Assembly: GCA_020436225.1 (NCBI GenBank)
Contig: JAGQYE010000042.1
Span: 29,862-93,861 of the forward strand
DNA: 64,000 bases
From: Bacteroidota bacterium
Lineage (GTDB): Bacteria > Bacteroidota > Bacteroidia > Chitinophagales > JADIYW01
Reading direction: 5' to 3'
Shown piece by piece: positions 30,624 to 40,252 of the stretch. The position numbers and the translations under genes are program-made. The notes beneath the pieces were generated by a model. That model made no database searches, was not told the origin of the DNA, and saw only the letters and a program-made list of their open reading frames with translations. Every line of letters begins with the position of its first letter. Position 1 is the first letter of the stretch.

Positions 30624-33600
30624 ATGAATACATTTTACAAAAAGCTATTTCCTTTATTCTTGCTAACACTATTAGCATGCATTTCAAATAATAGTTATGC
30701 GCAGAAGAATTTAAAATTAGTTATTACTAAAATTGAAGCCAGCAATTCGTCGGGAACTGATTGTGATGCGGCATGTTTAGGAGGAGATAATGAAATAGAC
30801 TGGGTTTTTGATATTGATGATGGTGGTACTGATGTGGATGAAGATTGTTATAATCTGTCTGATGATAATAACTCAAATTCTACTACTCCAAACTTTAGTG
30901 TATTTAATAGAAATTACGATTTTGCATGCCAATGGCCATCAGGAAATATAGATTTTAATGTAGAAGGTTGGGATGAAGATTGTGCTGATGCATGTATTGG
31001 CGGAGGATTTGGAAATACTGTGAGTGATTTAGCCTGCACTGTAAATGTAAACAAGCCATATCCTTCCAGCACAAACGGAACATATACATATACAGCCACG
31101 TGCAATTATGATAAAAACTTTGATGGAACTCCTAATTGTGGTGGTACTATAACGGTAACTTATCAATGGGTAGTTTCGGGTAGTTGGAAAGCGCAAACCG
31201 GTTTTAATTATATATGTGGAGCAGCAGACTTTGGAACACTTGCATTAGGAGGAACAAAAACAAATGGAGCTTTTTCCAATTCTGGAGCTAACACAGAAGA
31301 TATATGTTTTTCTAATGAACCCAATGTAACTACAGATGATGAAACTGTTTGGTTCAAATTTACTTCAAGTGCTACGCCGGGCTCTAATATAAATGTAGAT
31401 GTAACCGCAAGTGGAGCATTATGTGCCGGCTGGGTAAAAGTCTATGAAGGTCCAAGCTCACTTTCGTGTCCATTAGATTATTCTACAAATCCATTTTCTG
31501 TTCTTACACAAGTTGGTTCAGCCGGTGTCGATTTAAGTGATGTTGATATCAATTGCCCGAAAGCTAGTCAAGCATATTATGTACAAGTCGAGATGTGTAC
31601 ACCTGGTTTACAGGCTGGCTGCATTGGTACTTGCGATGCCGGAACTTTAGGTATTGTCATAAAAGATAATGGTGCACCAAGAGCTGCAGATATTTGTTCT
31701 CAGGCAATCGACTTAGGTACACTTTCTATTGGTGGAACTATCGGAGACGCCGCCGGAAATAATAAATGGAATAACTTCTGTGCAGGTACAACTGGAGATC
31801 CAAATCCGAATTGGACTTTATTGGGTGTATCTACAGATCCTTATCAAACTGTTTGGTTTAAATTCAACACAGGCGCAAGTGGGGCTGGTAGAAATATTTC
31901 GATTGATGGATATAATGATCCACATAGTTGGGGTGACCAAATTGATTTAAAATTAGCTCTATATAGTGGAACTTGTGGAAGCATGACCTTAATCGATAAA
32001 GATTATGATACACCTCCATATAGTGAAACATTAGATGTAACTTGCTTACAGCCAAATACAGAATATTATATTCTCGTCGGAGGTAGTAATATCGAACCGA
32101 TCACGGGTTCTTCAAAAGAGGGTTATTTCGGGTTGACTGTAAAAGATAACGGACCATATCCGGTAAATGACCTTATATGTGATGCCAAAAACATAACTGT
32201 TCAAACTAAATATACTTATAATTCTTATTCACTCAATAGTGAATCAAATGTTAGTGGTACGAACTGCTGGGAACCAAATCCAAATTGGACAGCAGAAGTT
32301 TGTCAAGATAACGATGCCGCAGTTTGGTATAAAATTGGGCAAGTTCCCGGACGAACAATTGTAGTAGATGCTAATGATAATGGAAGCGATGACATCAGTA
32401 TTCAAATGGCATTGTATTCCTCTACAACCAACGATTGTAATGCAACAAAAACTTTAGTTCAAACAGAAAATAACATTTCGTCTAACGATGAAGATGCCTA
32501 CTTTAATTGCTTAAATCCAAATTTATATTATTGGTTAATGGTTGATGGTGGTGATTATGATCCGACATGCTTAGGTATAGCAAAAGCGTTGGAAGAAGGC
32601 GATTTCTCATTGCGATTCTGGTTTCCTGAAGAAGGAGAAATTACAGGTTGTGCTGCTGAATATTTAGGAGCTGTTCCGGATGGCGGTTCTATAACGATTA
32701 AAAATTTATCGAATATTTGTGGAGCAGGTTCAATAACAAATTTCCCTGCACCATCTTCCTTCTCTTTTGATAAAGCAGTGGTCTATTCTTTCACAACGCC
32801 TCCTGCAGTCGGCTATACAGATGCAAGTGTGAAAATTGAAGGATTTACTAACCCTTATTATTCTTATTCATCCGGAGGAAATATGGATCCAACTTTCCTT
32901 TTAGCAGGTGATGAAATTGATATGCAATTAGCACTCTATTCAGATGGTGCTTGTAGTGCATCTCATTTTGTAGTAGGAAGTAATTATGATGTAACTGTAG
33001 GAACAAATGTCCGAACGGGTTCAGATGAATCCTTAATCGTAAATTGTTTAAAACCAAATACAGTATATTATTTAGTAGTAGATGGAAGTCCTCTAAATTC
33101 TAATGGTTATTATGATTTAAAAATTTCTGATTATGGAAAACACACACCAAACGATTTATTGTGTCAGGCTATCGATTTAACAGCTACCAATTCTGCTCCA
33201 TGGACAAACTGCAATAGTAATACGGTTGTCCAATTAAATAATCAGAATAATTATTGTGCAACAACGACAAACGATATACCGGCATCTTTAGGAATTCGAC
33301 CACCAAATTGGGGTGAAATTAATAGCCCGGTTTGGTATAAATTCAAAGCACCAAAATCCGGTAAATTAAAAATAGAAGCCAATAATTCTATTTCAGATGT
33401 TGTTCCTCCATTTGATGAACCGGAAATTAGTGCACAGTTAGCTGTTTTCTTCTTGCCTGGTGGGTATCGAGGTACTTGTGCAGATTTATCTACAGAAAAA
33501 GATAGATTGCAATACATAGGTTCCAATCACGATGCCTTATTGCATGATGAAGAATATACTATTGAATGTTTAATGCCGGATTCTATTTATTATTTATTAG

Positions 33601-36600
33601 TAGATGGAAGTTCTGAAACTCTTTGCCCTACTTGTACACGTGGAGAATTTTATTTGAAATTAACAGCCGATCCAAGAGATAGACCGGCAACCAACGATTT
33701 ACCTTGTGATGCTATCGACTTAGGTACACCTGCAGTTTGGACAACGCCTGCAATTTATGATACTAGAGTTTCTCCTGCAAGCGGTGCCGGAACATATCCT
33801 TCTCCAACGACTGGTTATCCAACAACAACAGGTTTGCATAATGGACCAAGAAATAATGCTGGTTCGTGTATGCGAGTGGAAAATAATTTCTGTGCCGGTA
33901 TAGATAATGAACCGGCTGTAAATGGAGGTAACTTCTTTACAGATTTCTCACCAGACGGAACTGTATGGTATAAATTTACTGCACCAAGCACCGGAGAAGT
34001 AAAAATAAATACAATCAGCGACCCGGATAGTAGAGGAGATTTATTATATACGCAAATTGGCGTTTTCGAAACATCTGACAATACGTGTACTGGAACGATG
34101 GTTGGTATCGCAGCAGACGGACTTCCGGATAATTTAGACGGAGATAATGAATTAACAGTAAAATGTTTGGATCCGGGCAAAACTTATTTCTTAATGGTAG
34201 ATGGTGCGGGCGTGAACAAGCGCGGATATTTTGAATTACAAATTCAAGCAGTGCCGGCAACACTTACAGGACCAGCAAATGATGATATCTGCGATGCAAC
34301 AGCAGTAACATATCCGGCATCAATTGGAAGCACAACTTCCGTTGATGATCAAACAAATAGATGTGCCACTATACAAACTATTTATCCAAGTCCAACAACT
34401 TTTACAACAGATGCAGATGTTTGGTATAAATTTACAACACCAAATACAGCTGCTCCTCACGCAGTAAAAGTGGAAGTCACCAGCGGATTGCCTTGGCCAT
34501 TCGGCGATGCAATGGATCCACAAATTGCATTATACAAAATGAATCCGACAAGTGGCCCATGTGCAACTTCATTTACTTTGGTTGATGATGATTATAGTGC
34601 ATTAGGCTTACCTTTCTATGAGTCCTTTGAATTCCATTGCTTAGAACAAAACACTACATATTATTTAATGGTGGATGGAAGTGGATTAAATGAACAAGGT
34701 AATTTTGATTTGGATATTACACGTATTGCTCCACATCCATTGCCTACAAATGATAATATTTGTTCTGTTGGCACAAGTACTACAAATGGATATTTAGGCA
34801 CATTAGGTGCAACAACAGGTAACAAGATTGGTAATACAACAACGAATTGGCACAACTTCTGTTCTTCTGTCGAAACTGGTGAATCTGCACTAATGACGGA
34901 TGGTAATTATTCTTTAGACCAAACAGTTTGGTTCCATTTTAAAACACCTAATGTAGCCAATAATATAGATGTTGAAATTAGAGCAGAAAGTGACCCTAAT
35001 AATGTTGGAGATGCAGTTGACTTGCAAATGCTGCTTGTTCAAGGAAATCCGGGCTGTTCTCCTACAGACTTTACAACGCTAACGCCAATAGAATCTGTTG
35101 ATCCGCTACTTACTTTTGATGCAACGATGAATGTATGTCTTCCTCCAAATACAGATTTCTATATTCAAGTAGATGGAAGTGGTTTGAATAAACAAGGATA
35201 CTTTACTATGGAAGTAGAAAATATGGGCACAACTTCTTCTCCGGTAAATGATAAAATTTGTAATGCTAAAACGTTGCCAAGTAGTGGTACAATTACCGGT
35301 TCCTATTCCGGTTATACGAATGATAATAATATCTGTGCAACGTTAGAAGCAAATGAAAAACAAGAATTCCCTGGTGGCGTACAACGTTCTGTTTGGTATA
35401 AATTCGTTGCACCTACATCCGCAGATGTTTCTATAGAAGTCAAAGGTAATTCTTGGGTACCGTTTACAGAAAATTATTTCTTACCTGATATTACGATTTG
35501 GGAATTATCAGATAACACTTATGCCTCTATTGATGACACAATCGCAGGATGTCCAACACCAAGTGCCGCCAATTGGAATCAATTAGAATTTAACGACTAC
35601 CAAGGTATTCCAAATTCATTAGCAAACGGAGTTTATCCAACTGTTGTATTAACACCACAATGCTTGAAACCGGGTTATACTTATTATGTTCAAGTAGATG
35701 GTACAGCTGGAATTGGATTAGATGGATATTTCAGTATTCAAATAAAAAATAATCAACCATCATATAGTAGTCCTACAAACAATGAAGCATCAGGTGCTAC
35801 ATCGGTTCCAATTAGCACGGCATCTTGCCAATATAGTAATGGAACATGGCAAAGCGCAGGAGGATATACTTTTGGCACGAATCCGACATGGTCAAATCCA
35901 AACTTGATAGGTATTGCCAACTCTTCCGGAATTCCATCATGTACACAAAATTGCGGAGATGTTTGGTTTAAATTCCAAATGCCGGCTGTTTGTGGGAACA
36001 ACACAAAATCATTTGTAAAAATTGAAGGCGATGATGAATTTGATTTAGATTTGAATGGCTATCCTGAATTGGCAATTGCAGCTTACAATGGCGGTAGCAC
36101 AACTTCCACTTCAAACTTATCCTTTATGAAATGTAGTGTTGGCGGTACAGGTGTAGATCCTGATTTTTCTATTGCTGCAAATCCGGGCGATTGGATTTAT
36201 TTACAAGTTTGGGATTTGGAAGGAAATGAACAAAACAAACATTTCAAGCTATGTGTATCTCAACAAAAAAGTGCAGATGATTGCGTGGATGCAACAGTTA
36301 TGACCTTAGATATTCCATATTGCTGGAGTGTAGAATCACATACCGGAGAAACTCCAAATAGTGCGGTTCCTGGTTCCGGATTAAATACATGTTTTAATGA
36401 TGGAAATCCAAAACACTCATCTTATTTTAAATTCACTACAGATGCAGCAACTAACTTCTGTGACGATTATTATATATATATCAATACAGCAGCATTAGCC
36501 AAACAATTACCATCAGGTGCAAATCATGCGTGTTTGTCAGGAATTTCCAGTTCTGTTGAATTAAACATGGCACTTTGGGAATTAAAATCCGGAGGACAAC

Positions 36601-38129
36601 TCTGTACGCCGGGAATTTCTAATGTTACTACAGCAGATTGCCAAACATGGAACGACTGTGGTGGCGGTTCATTTGGTTTTAACGTAACTGGTCCTCATGG
36701 AAATGGTGGAGTTGTTGATGATACTATTTGGTATAATATGGGTTCAGGTCAACAGCTAAAACCAAATACTACTTACTATATTGTTTTAGATTATAACATC
36801 GAGAATCCAATTTATGAAAATAGAGTGGTACTTGATGGTGTAATAGAAGTAGGAAGAAGATGTAAAGGAAGAACTTGGGAATATACTACGACATCTGTTA
36901 TTACAACGAATAAATATTGCACTACTCGAGATGGTTGGCGACATTACTATGACGATAAAGGTACTACTTCAACAAATGACGATAAATACGTATTCTCTTT
37001 ATTCCCGAATGGAAATACTTTTGAAGGTACAGCAACCATAACACTTGATCCAACATTTCATAGTTATGAAGATTTTGCAGACCATTTTGCAGAATATGTA
37101 ATGAAAAGAAGATGGGATTTTAATATCACTAGTGGCTCTATAAATCCTTCAAATCCTGTAAAAGTGAGATTCTATTACCAAAATCAAGAAAAATATGATG
37201 TGGTGAACAGAGCGCAATGGTTTGCTGTAAATTATCCATCTAATTACGAAGATTTTGAATGGTTTAAATCAGCTAATGGTCATGTGTTTGACCCAAGTAC
37301 AGATGTCAATTCAAGAGTTATCTCCGTTGGACCAAATGGATATTCTGAAACCGGTTGTTTGAGTTATTGGAATGCAAGTGGCGTGTATGTAGGACCTCCT
37401 GGCGTACAACGTTGTAACCAAAGATTAATAACAGATTGGGATGATGATAATGCTTACCATGAATGGTGTAATGGTGTCCACTTCTGCGAATACAACGGTC
37501 TAACCGGATTCTCAGGTGGAACCGGCGGGGCAGGTGATAGCCCTTGGGATATTTCTCCACTTCCGGTTGAATTGACCAGCTTCACCGGATACAATGACGG
37601 CAATAAAAACGTATTAAATTGGACAACAGCATCAGAGTTAAATACATCTAAGTTTATTGTTGAGCGTGCTGCAGCAAATACAGGAACTTTTGTGTCGATA
37701 GGCGAACGTCCTGCAGCCGGCAATAGCTCGCAACCACTTAACTATACTTTAGATGATAATGCACCAATACAAGGCGAAAATTATTATCGTTTAAAAATTG
37801 TTGATCTCGACGGAAGCTATAAATACTCACAAACAATCTTGATTAATATAACAAATCAAGTTCAGTATGAGAATGAAATAGTAGGCGTATTCCCGAACCC
37901 AACACACGATATGATAAATGTTGATTATGTAGCTTCTAACAAGTCAACAGTAACACTTCGAATTTATGATGCATTAGGACAAGAAATGATGAAAACAAAA
38001 CAAGATGTATTAAAAGGAAGTCAGCTTGTAAAATTAGATGTGGCTACCTTTGCTAAAGGTGTTTACATTATTCAAATACAAGATGAGAACAACGGAAAAA
38101 TTGTTCAGTCTAAATTTATAAAAGATTAA
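30624..38129 (+). CDS. Giant T9SS type A cell-surface or secreted protein with PPC-like repeats (copy 2)
   Basis: A 2501-residue exported protein with signal peptide 1-26 (ending SNNSYAQ). Residues about 27-195 are the cysteine-rich N-terminal domain, with all ten Cys shared with the giant at 18224 (DIDDGGTDVDEDCYN, YDFACQWPSG, EGWDEDCADACIGGGFGN). About ten PPC-like units follow (W-x-K-F strands near 31345, 31850, 32325, 32785, 33330, 33965, 34425, 34925, 35395, 35960). A distinct region of about 420 residues (about 1890-2310) lacks clear repeat units and is rich in Trp, Tyr and Arg. Then come the LPVELTSFTGYNDG domain (about 2312) and the type A sorting domain (VFPNPTHDMINVDY from about 2421). 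It is likely a T9SS cargo anchored or released at the surface. Binding target unknown. Confidence 0.92.
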   Translation: MNTFYKKLFPLFLLTLLACISNNSYAQKNLKLVITKIEASNSSGTDCDAACLGGDNEIDWVFDIDDGGTDVDEDCYNLSDDNNSNSTTPNFSVFNRNYDFACQWPSGNIDFNVEGWDEDCADACIGGGFGNTVSDLACTVNVNKPYPSSTNGTYTYTATCNYDKNFDGTPNCGGTITVTYQWVVSGSWKAQTGFNYICGAADFGTLALGGTKTNGAFSNSGANTEDICFSNEPNVTTDDETVWFKFTSSATPGSNINVDVTASGALCAGWVKVYEGPSSLSCPLDYSTNPFSVLTQVGSAGVDLSDVDINCPKASQAYYVQVEMCTPGLQAGCIGTCDAGTLGIVIKDNGAPRAADICSQAIDLGTLSIGGTIGDAAGNNKWNNFCAGTTGDPNPNWTLLGVSTDPYQTVWFKFNTGASGAGRNISIDGYNDPHSWGDQIDLKLALYSGTCGSMTLIDKDYDTPPYSETLDVTCLQPNTEYYILVGGSNIEPITGSSKEGYFGLTVKDNGPYPVNDLICDAKNITVQTKYTYNSYSLNSESNVSGTNCWEPNPNWTAEVCQDNDAAVWYKIGQVPGRTIVVDANDNGSDDISIQMALYSSTTNDCNATKTLVQTENNISSNDEDAYFNCLNPNLYYWLMVDGGDYDPTCLGIAKALEEGDFSLRFWFPEEGEITGCAAEYLGAVPDGGSITIKNLSNICGAGSITNFPAPSSFSFDKAVVYSFTTPPAVGYTDASVKIEGFTNPYYSYSSGGNMDPTFLLAGDEIDMQLALYSDGACSASHFVVGSNYDVTVGTNVRTGSDESLIVNCLKPNTVYYLVVDGSPLNSNGYYDLKISDYGKHTPNDLLCQAIDLTATNSAPWTNCNSNTVVQLNNQNNYCATTTNDIPASLGIRPPNWGEINSPVWYKFKAPKSGKLKIEANNSISDVVPPFDEPEISAQLAVFFLPGGYRGTCADLSTEKDRLQYIGSNHDALLHDEEYTIECLMPDSIYYLLVDGSSETLCPTCTRGEFYLKLTADPRDRPATNDLPCDAIDLGTPAVWTTPAIYDTRVSPASGAGTYPSPTTGYPTTTGLHNGPRNNAGSCMRVENNFCAGIDNEPAVNGGNFFTDFSPDGTVWYKFTAPSTGEVKINTISDPDSRGDLLYTQIGVFETSDNTCTGTMVGIAADGLPDNLDGDNELTVKCLDPGKTYFLMVDGAGVNKRGYFELQIQAVPATLTGPANDDICDATAVTYPASIGSTTSVDDQTNRCATIQTIYPSPTTFTTDADVWYKFTTPNTAAPHAVKVEVTSGLPWPFGDAMDPQIALYKMNPTSGPCATSFTLVDDDYSALGLPFYESFEFHCLEQNTTYYLMVDGSGLNEQGNFDLDITRIAPHPLPTNDNICSVGTSTTNGYLGTLGATTGNKIGNTTTNWHNFCSSVETGESALMTDGNYSLDQTVWFHFKTPNVANNIDVEIRAESDPNNVGDAVDLQMLLVQGNPGCSPTDFTTLTPIESVDPLLTFDATMNVCLPPNTDFYIQVDGSGLNKQGYFTMEVENMGTTSSPVNDKICNAKTLPSSGTITGSYSGYTNDNNICATLEANEKQEFPGGVQRSVWYKFVAPTSADVSIEVKGNSWVPFTENYFLPDITIWELSDNTYASIDDTIAGCPTPSAANWNQLEFNDYQGIPNSLANGVYPTVVLTPQCLKPGYTYYVQVDGTAGIGLDGYFSIQIKNNQPSYSSPTNNEASGATSVPISTASCQYSNGTWQSAGGYTFGTNPTWSNPNLIGIANSSGIPSCTQNCGDVWFKFQMPAVCGNNTKSFVKIEGDDEFDLDLNGYPELAIAAYNGGSTTSTSNLSFMKCSVGGTGVDPDFSIAANPGDWIYLQVWDLEGNEQNKHFKLCVSQQKSADDCVDATVMTLDIPYCWSVESHTGETPNSAVPGSGLNTCFNDGNPKHSSYFKFTTDAATNFCDDYYIYINTAALAKQLPSGANHACLSGISSSVELNMALWELKSGGQLCTPGISNVTTADCQTWNDCGGGSFGFNVTGPHGNGGVVDDTIWYNMGSGQQLKPNTTYYIVLDYNIENPIYENRVVLDGVIEVGRRCKGRTWEYTTTSVITTNKYCTTRDGWRHYYDDKGTTSTNDDKYVFSLFPNGNTFEGTATITLDPTFHSYEDFADHFAEYVMKRRWDFNITSGSINPSNPVKVRFYYQNQEKYDVVNRAQWFAVNYPSNYEDFEWFKSANGHVFDPSTDVNSRVISVGPNGYSETGCLSYWNASGVYVGPPGVQRCNQRLITDWDDDNAYHEWCNGVHFCEYNGLTGFSGGTGGAGDSPWDISPLPVELTSFTGYNDGNKNVLNWTTASELNTSKFIVERAAANTGTFVSIGERPAAGNSSQPLNYTLDDNAPIQGENYYRLKIVDLDGSYKYSQTILINITNQVQYENEIVGVFPNPTHDMINVDYVASNKSTVTLRIYDALGQEMMKTKQDVLKGSQLVKLDVATFAKGVYIIQIQDENNGKIVQSKFIKD
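31200..36290 (+). repeat. About 10 degenerate PPC-like repeats within giant protein 2
   Basis: Protein-level tandem units of about 150-210 residues, each with CxAxxLG(T) near the start, a TVWYKF or TVWFKF strand in the middle and a YYLMVDG or YYIQVDG strand towards the end. They are individually diverged, showing old duplication, while the N-terminal and C-terminal domains of the two giants stay similar. Four units share the phrase D..D(L/I)Q(L/M)ALY in the third quarter. Confidence 0.85.
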
Positions 38130-38147
38130 GTTTAGCAACCCAACACA

Positions 38148-38177
38148 AAATCCCGACATTTATGTCGGGATTTTTTT
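38148..38177 (+). terminator. Rho-independent terminator after giant 2
   Basis: A perfect 11-bp stem AAATCCCGACA / TGTCGGGATTT with a four-base loop, followed by more T. It lies 19 bases after the stop and only 14 bases before the next start codon. Confidence 0.9.
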
Positions 38178-38190
38178 ATTTTTATACAAT

Positions 38191-39003
38191 ATGAAACACA
38201 GCTTTCTTTTGCTTTTTTTGTTGATATCCAATTTTACTTTTTCGGAGGATACACTTCGCTTTATTTCAGATACTACATCGACAGTTCTTGAAAATATAAA
38301 AGAAAATTCAACAGACGAAATAAGCGTAAATGCTGTTCCTCCAACACCAACTAAACGAAAATGGAAAGCCGATAAAGTACATTTGCTTATAGGCATAAAT
38401 TATTCTTATTATAATCCTATTGTTTCAGAAAATGATATTTTTCAAGGCTCGAAATATTCAGATGCAGATTCTTCAATGGTTTGGGAAGATAGACATACTA
38501 AAATTAATTTAGCCAAACAACATAGGATTTCTAACTTTCAAATCAACTTACAAGCTAATTTTTGGAAAGGATTATATTTTGGTATGAATTATCAAATTAC
38601 TTCCATTAAACGATATAAGAAAGATGAACATCTCGGAAATTTTTTATCCAAAAAAAATAGCACATTCTTAATTGTTTCCGCTCAAGTAGGCTATGTATTT
38701 GAATTCTTAAAAAACAAGGCATTACAAATTCATCCATCAATTCGCATTGGAGGTTATGCTGCAGATGATTACTACGATAGTGGCATCGGAAAGAAATTTT
38801 ATTTTGGTACTGATGTTCAATTGCGCTATCTCATAAAACGAAAAGCCGGTTTTAGCTTAGGCTTCGATTACGATTTTTTGCGATATAAGAAGAAAGGATA
38901 CGACAATGTTTTTCAACAAGAAACTTTTCAAAAAACAACATTTAATAATTTTCATTTAAATGCCGGATTGTATTTTAATATTACCATAGACACTAAAAAA
39001 TAA
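38191..39003 (+). CDS. Exported protein, probable outer-membrane beta-barrel
   Basis: A 270-residue protein with a signal peptide (MKHSFLLLFLLISNFTFS, cleavage near residue 19), then a Ser/Thr/Asn-rich linker (about 20-60). From residue 62 it has alternating amphipathic strands (HLLIGINYSYY, FQINLQANFWKGLYFGMNYQI, FLIVSAQVGYVFEF, IRIGGYAADDYY, FGTDVQLRYLI, AGFSLGFDYDFLRY) and ends in FHLNAGLYFNITI, all typical of an 8-10-strand outer-membrane barrel. I do not recognise a named family. It follows the terminator of the second giant gene, so it is probably a separate unit, perhaps with the serine hydrolase gene downstream. Confidence 0.65.
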   Translation: MKHSFLLLFLLISNFTFSEDTLRFISDTTSTVLENIKENSTDEISVNAVPPTPTKRKWKADKVHLLIGINYSYYNPIVSENDIFQGSKYSDADSSMVWEDRHTKINLAKQHRISNFQINLQANFWKGLYFGMNYQITSIKRYKKDEHLGNFLSKKNSTFLIVSAQVGYVFEFLKNKALQIHPSIRIGGYAADDYYDSGIGKKFYFGTDVQLRYLIKRKAGFSLGFDYDFLRYKKKGYDNVFQQETFQKTTFNNFHLNAGLYFNITIDTKK

Positions 39004-39019
39004 GTTGAACAATTTTGTA

Positions 39020-40150
39020 ATGAATAAAAAAATATCAAACACCAAAATCATTACTATTTGCATTGTGTTAGTGTTGAGTATTGTAGTTTTATATTACAAT
39101 AATACCTTAAGAGTTCCTTCCATCTTTGATGGAAAATTTTATACAACCGCTTTTATAGCTCCATCAGAAAATCCAATTTACTTAAAAGAAAAGCAAAGTG
39201 CATTGCCTGAGTTATCATTATGGACAGATAGCATTATAGCATCCAAATATCAATATCCTGATTTCTTTCTAAAAAATACAGCAACAACATCCTTTTTAGT
39301 TTTGCGAAACGATACGTTGATTTTTAAACGCTATTTGAATGGTGTAAAAGAAGGAGATAATACACAACTTTTTTCTGTTACTAAAGTATTTGTTACTTCG
39401 CTTTTGGGCATGGCCATTCAAGATGGATACATTCAAGCTATAGAAACGCCTGTAACTACTTATTTTAAAGGTTTAAAAGATGAGCATTTTAAACAACTTA
39501 CCTTACGGCATCTAACACAAATGCAATCAGGATTGAATTACGATGAATACGGCAAAATTTTTCAAACCTTACAATATTATTATGAAAAAAATTTAACGCG
39601 CTCCATCTACGCAGCACAATTTGATACACCGCCGGGTTTGCAATTCAAATACAAATCAATCGACACACAAATTTTGGGTGAGTGTATTAAAAATGCATTA
39701 GACAAAAACAACAAGAAAATTTTAGAGTATTTCCACGAACGTTTATGGAATAAACTCGGTATGCAAGACAGTGCATATTGGGCGTTAGACAGCAAAATTA
39801 CACGCAATCCAAAATATTATGGCGGCTTAAATATGTCGGCGCGCGACTTGGCTAAATTCGGCACTTTGATTTTACATCAAGGTCGATATAAGAAAAAACA
39901 ATTGTTTCCTAAAGATTGGTTTGCCTATTGCCGCGACACAACGCATAGATGCAAAGAAGAAGATAAATATTGTATGGGTTGGTATTATTCGGTCGATGAC
40001 AACAACAGCGAAGTTTATTATGCTGCCGGTTTTAACGGACAAATTATGCTTATTAACGAAACCAAAAATGTAATCGTTATTCGATTAGGAAAAGATAGAG
40101 GCGGCGTAGATTGGTATCCGATAATGAAAAAATTGTCGGAGTTGGTATAG
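39020..40150 (+). CDS. Serine hydrolase of the beta-lactamase/transpeptidase-like family
   Basis: A 376-residue protein with an N-terminal membrane anchor (residues about 8-26) and a class C beta-lactamase-like domain. The catalytic S-x-x-K is SVTK near residue 119; the second motif appears as YKS near 212 (Y-x-S/N type); the third-motif region lies near the AAGFNGQ segment. Members include esterases, D-amino-peptidases and penicillin-binding relatives, so a true antibiotic-resistance role is not implied. The anchor places it in the periplasm. Start ATG 39020 is chosen over a TTG at 39005 since it precedes the membrane helix directly; the gene starts 16 bases after the barrel-like gene. Confidence 0.87.
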   Translation: MNKKISNTKIITICIVLVLSIVVLYYNNTLRVPSIFDGKFYTTAFIAPSENPIYLKEKQSALPELSLWTDSIIASKYQYPDFFLKNTATTSFLVLRNDTLIFKRYLNGVKEGDNTQLFSVTKVFVTSLLGMAIQDGYIQAIETPVTTYFKGLKDEHFKQLTLRHLTQMQSGLNYDEYGKIFQTLQYYYEKNLTRSIYAAQFDTPPGLQFKYKSIDTQILGECIKNALDKNNKKILEYFHERLWNKLGMQDSAYWALDSKITRNPKYYGGLNMSARDLAKFGTLILHQGRYKKKQLFPKDWFAYCRDTTHRCKEEDKYCMGWYYSVDDNNSEVYYAAGFNGQIMLINETKNVIVIRLGKDRGGVDWYPIMKKLSELV

Positions 40151-40225
40151 TTTTCTCATCAGCTATTTCTATTTAATTCCACTATTAAAAATCGTTAATA
40201 TAGATATTGATGTTATAAAATAGCG

Positions 40226-40233
40226 TATTTTTG
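40226..40233 (+). promoter_or_regulatory. Promoter -7 element before the FKBP pair
   Basis: TATTTTTG matches TAnnTTTG and lies 19 bases before the TTG start codon of the first FKBP gene. A TTG at 40207-40209 is a weak -33 candidate with slightly short spacing. Confidence 0.5.
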
Positions 40234-40252
40234 CAATTCTAAATCTAATACA

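Noticed and set aside
18815..36290. Giant genes read as RTX or CDI-type toxins or as non-ribosomal synthetases
   Set aside because: There are no GGxGxD nonapeptides, no toxin or adenylation/condensation motifs; instead there are PPC-like strands and a T9SS type A end.
39020..40150. Serine hydrolase as an antibiotic-resistance beta-lactamase
   Set aside because: The S-x-x-K motif is present, but the protein is membrane anchored and the second motif (YKS) is not the canonical YxN, so it fits the broad esterase/peptidase relatives better.
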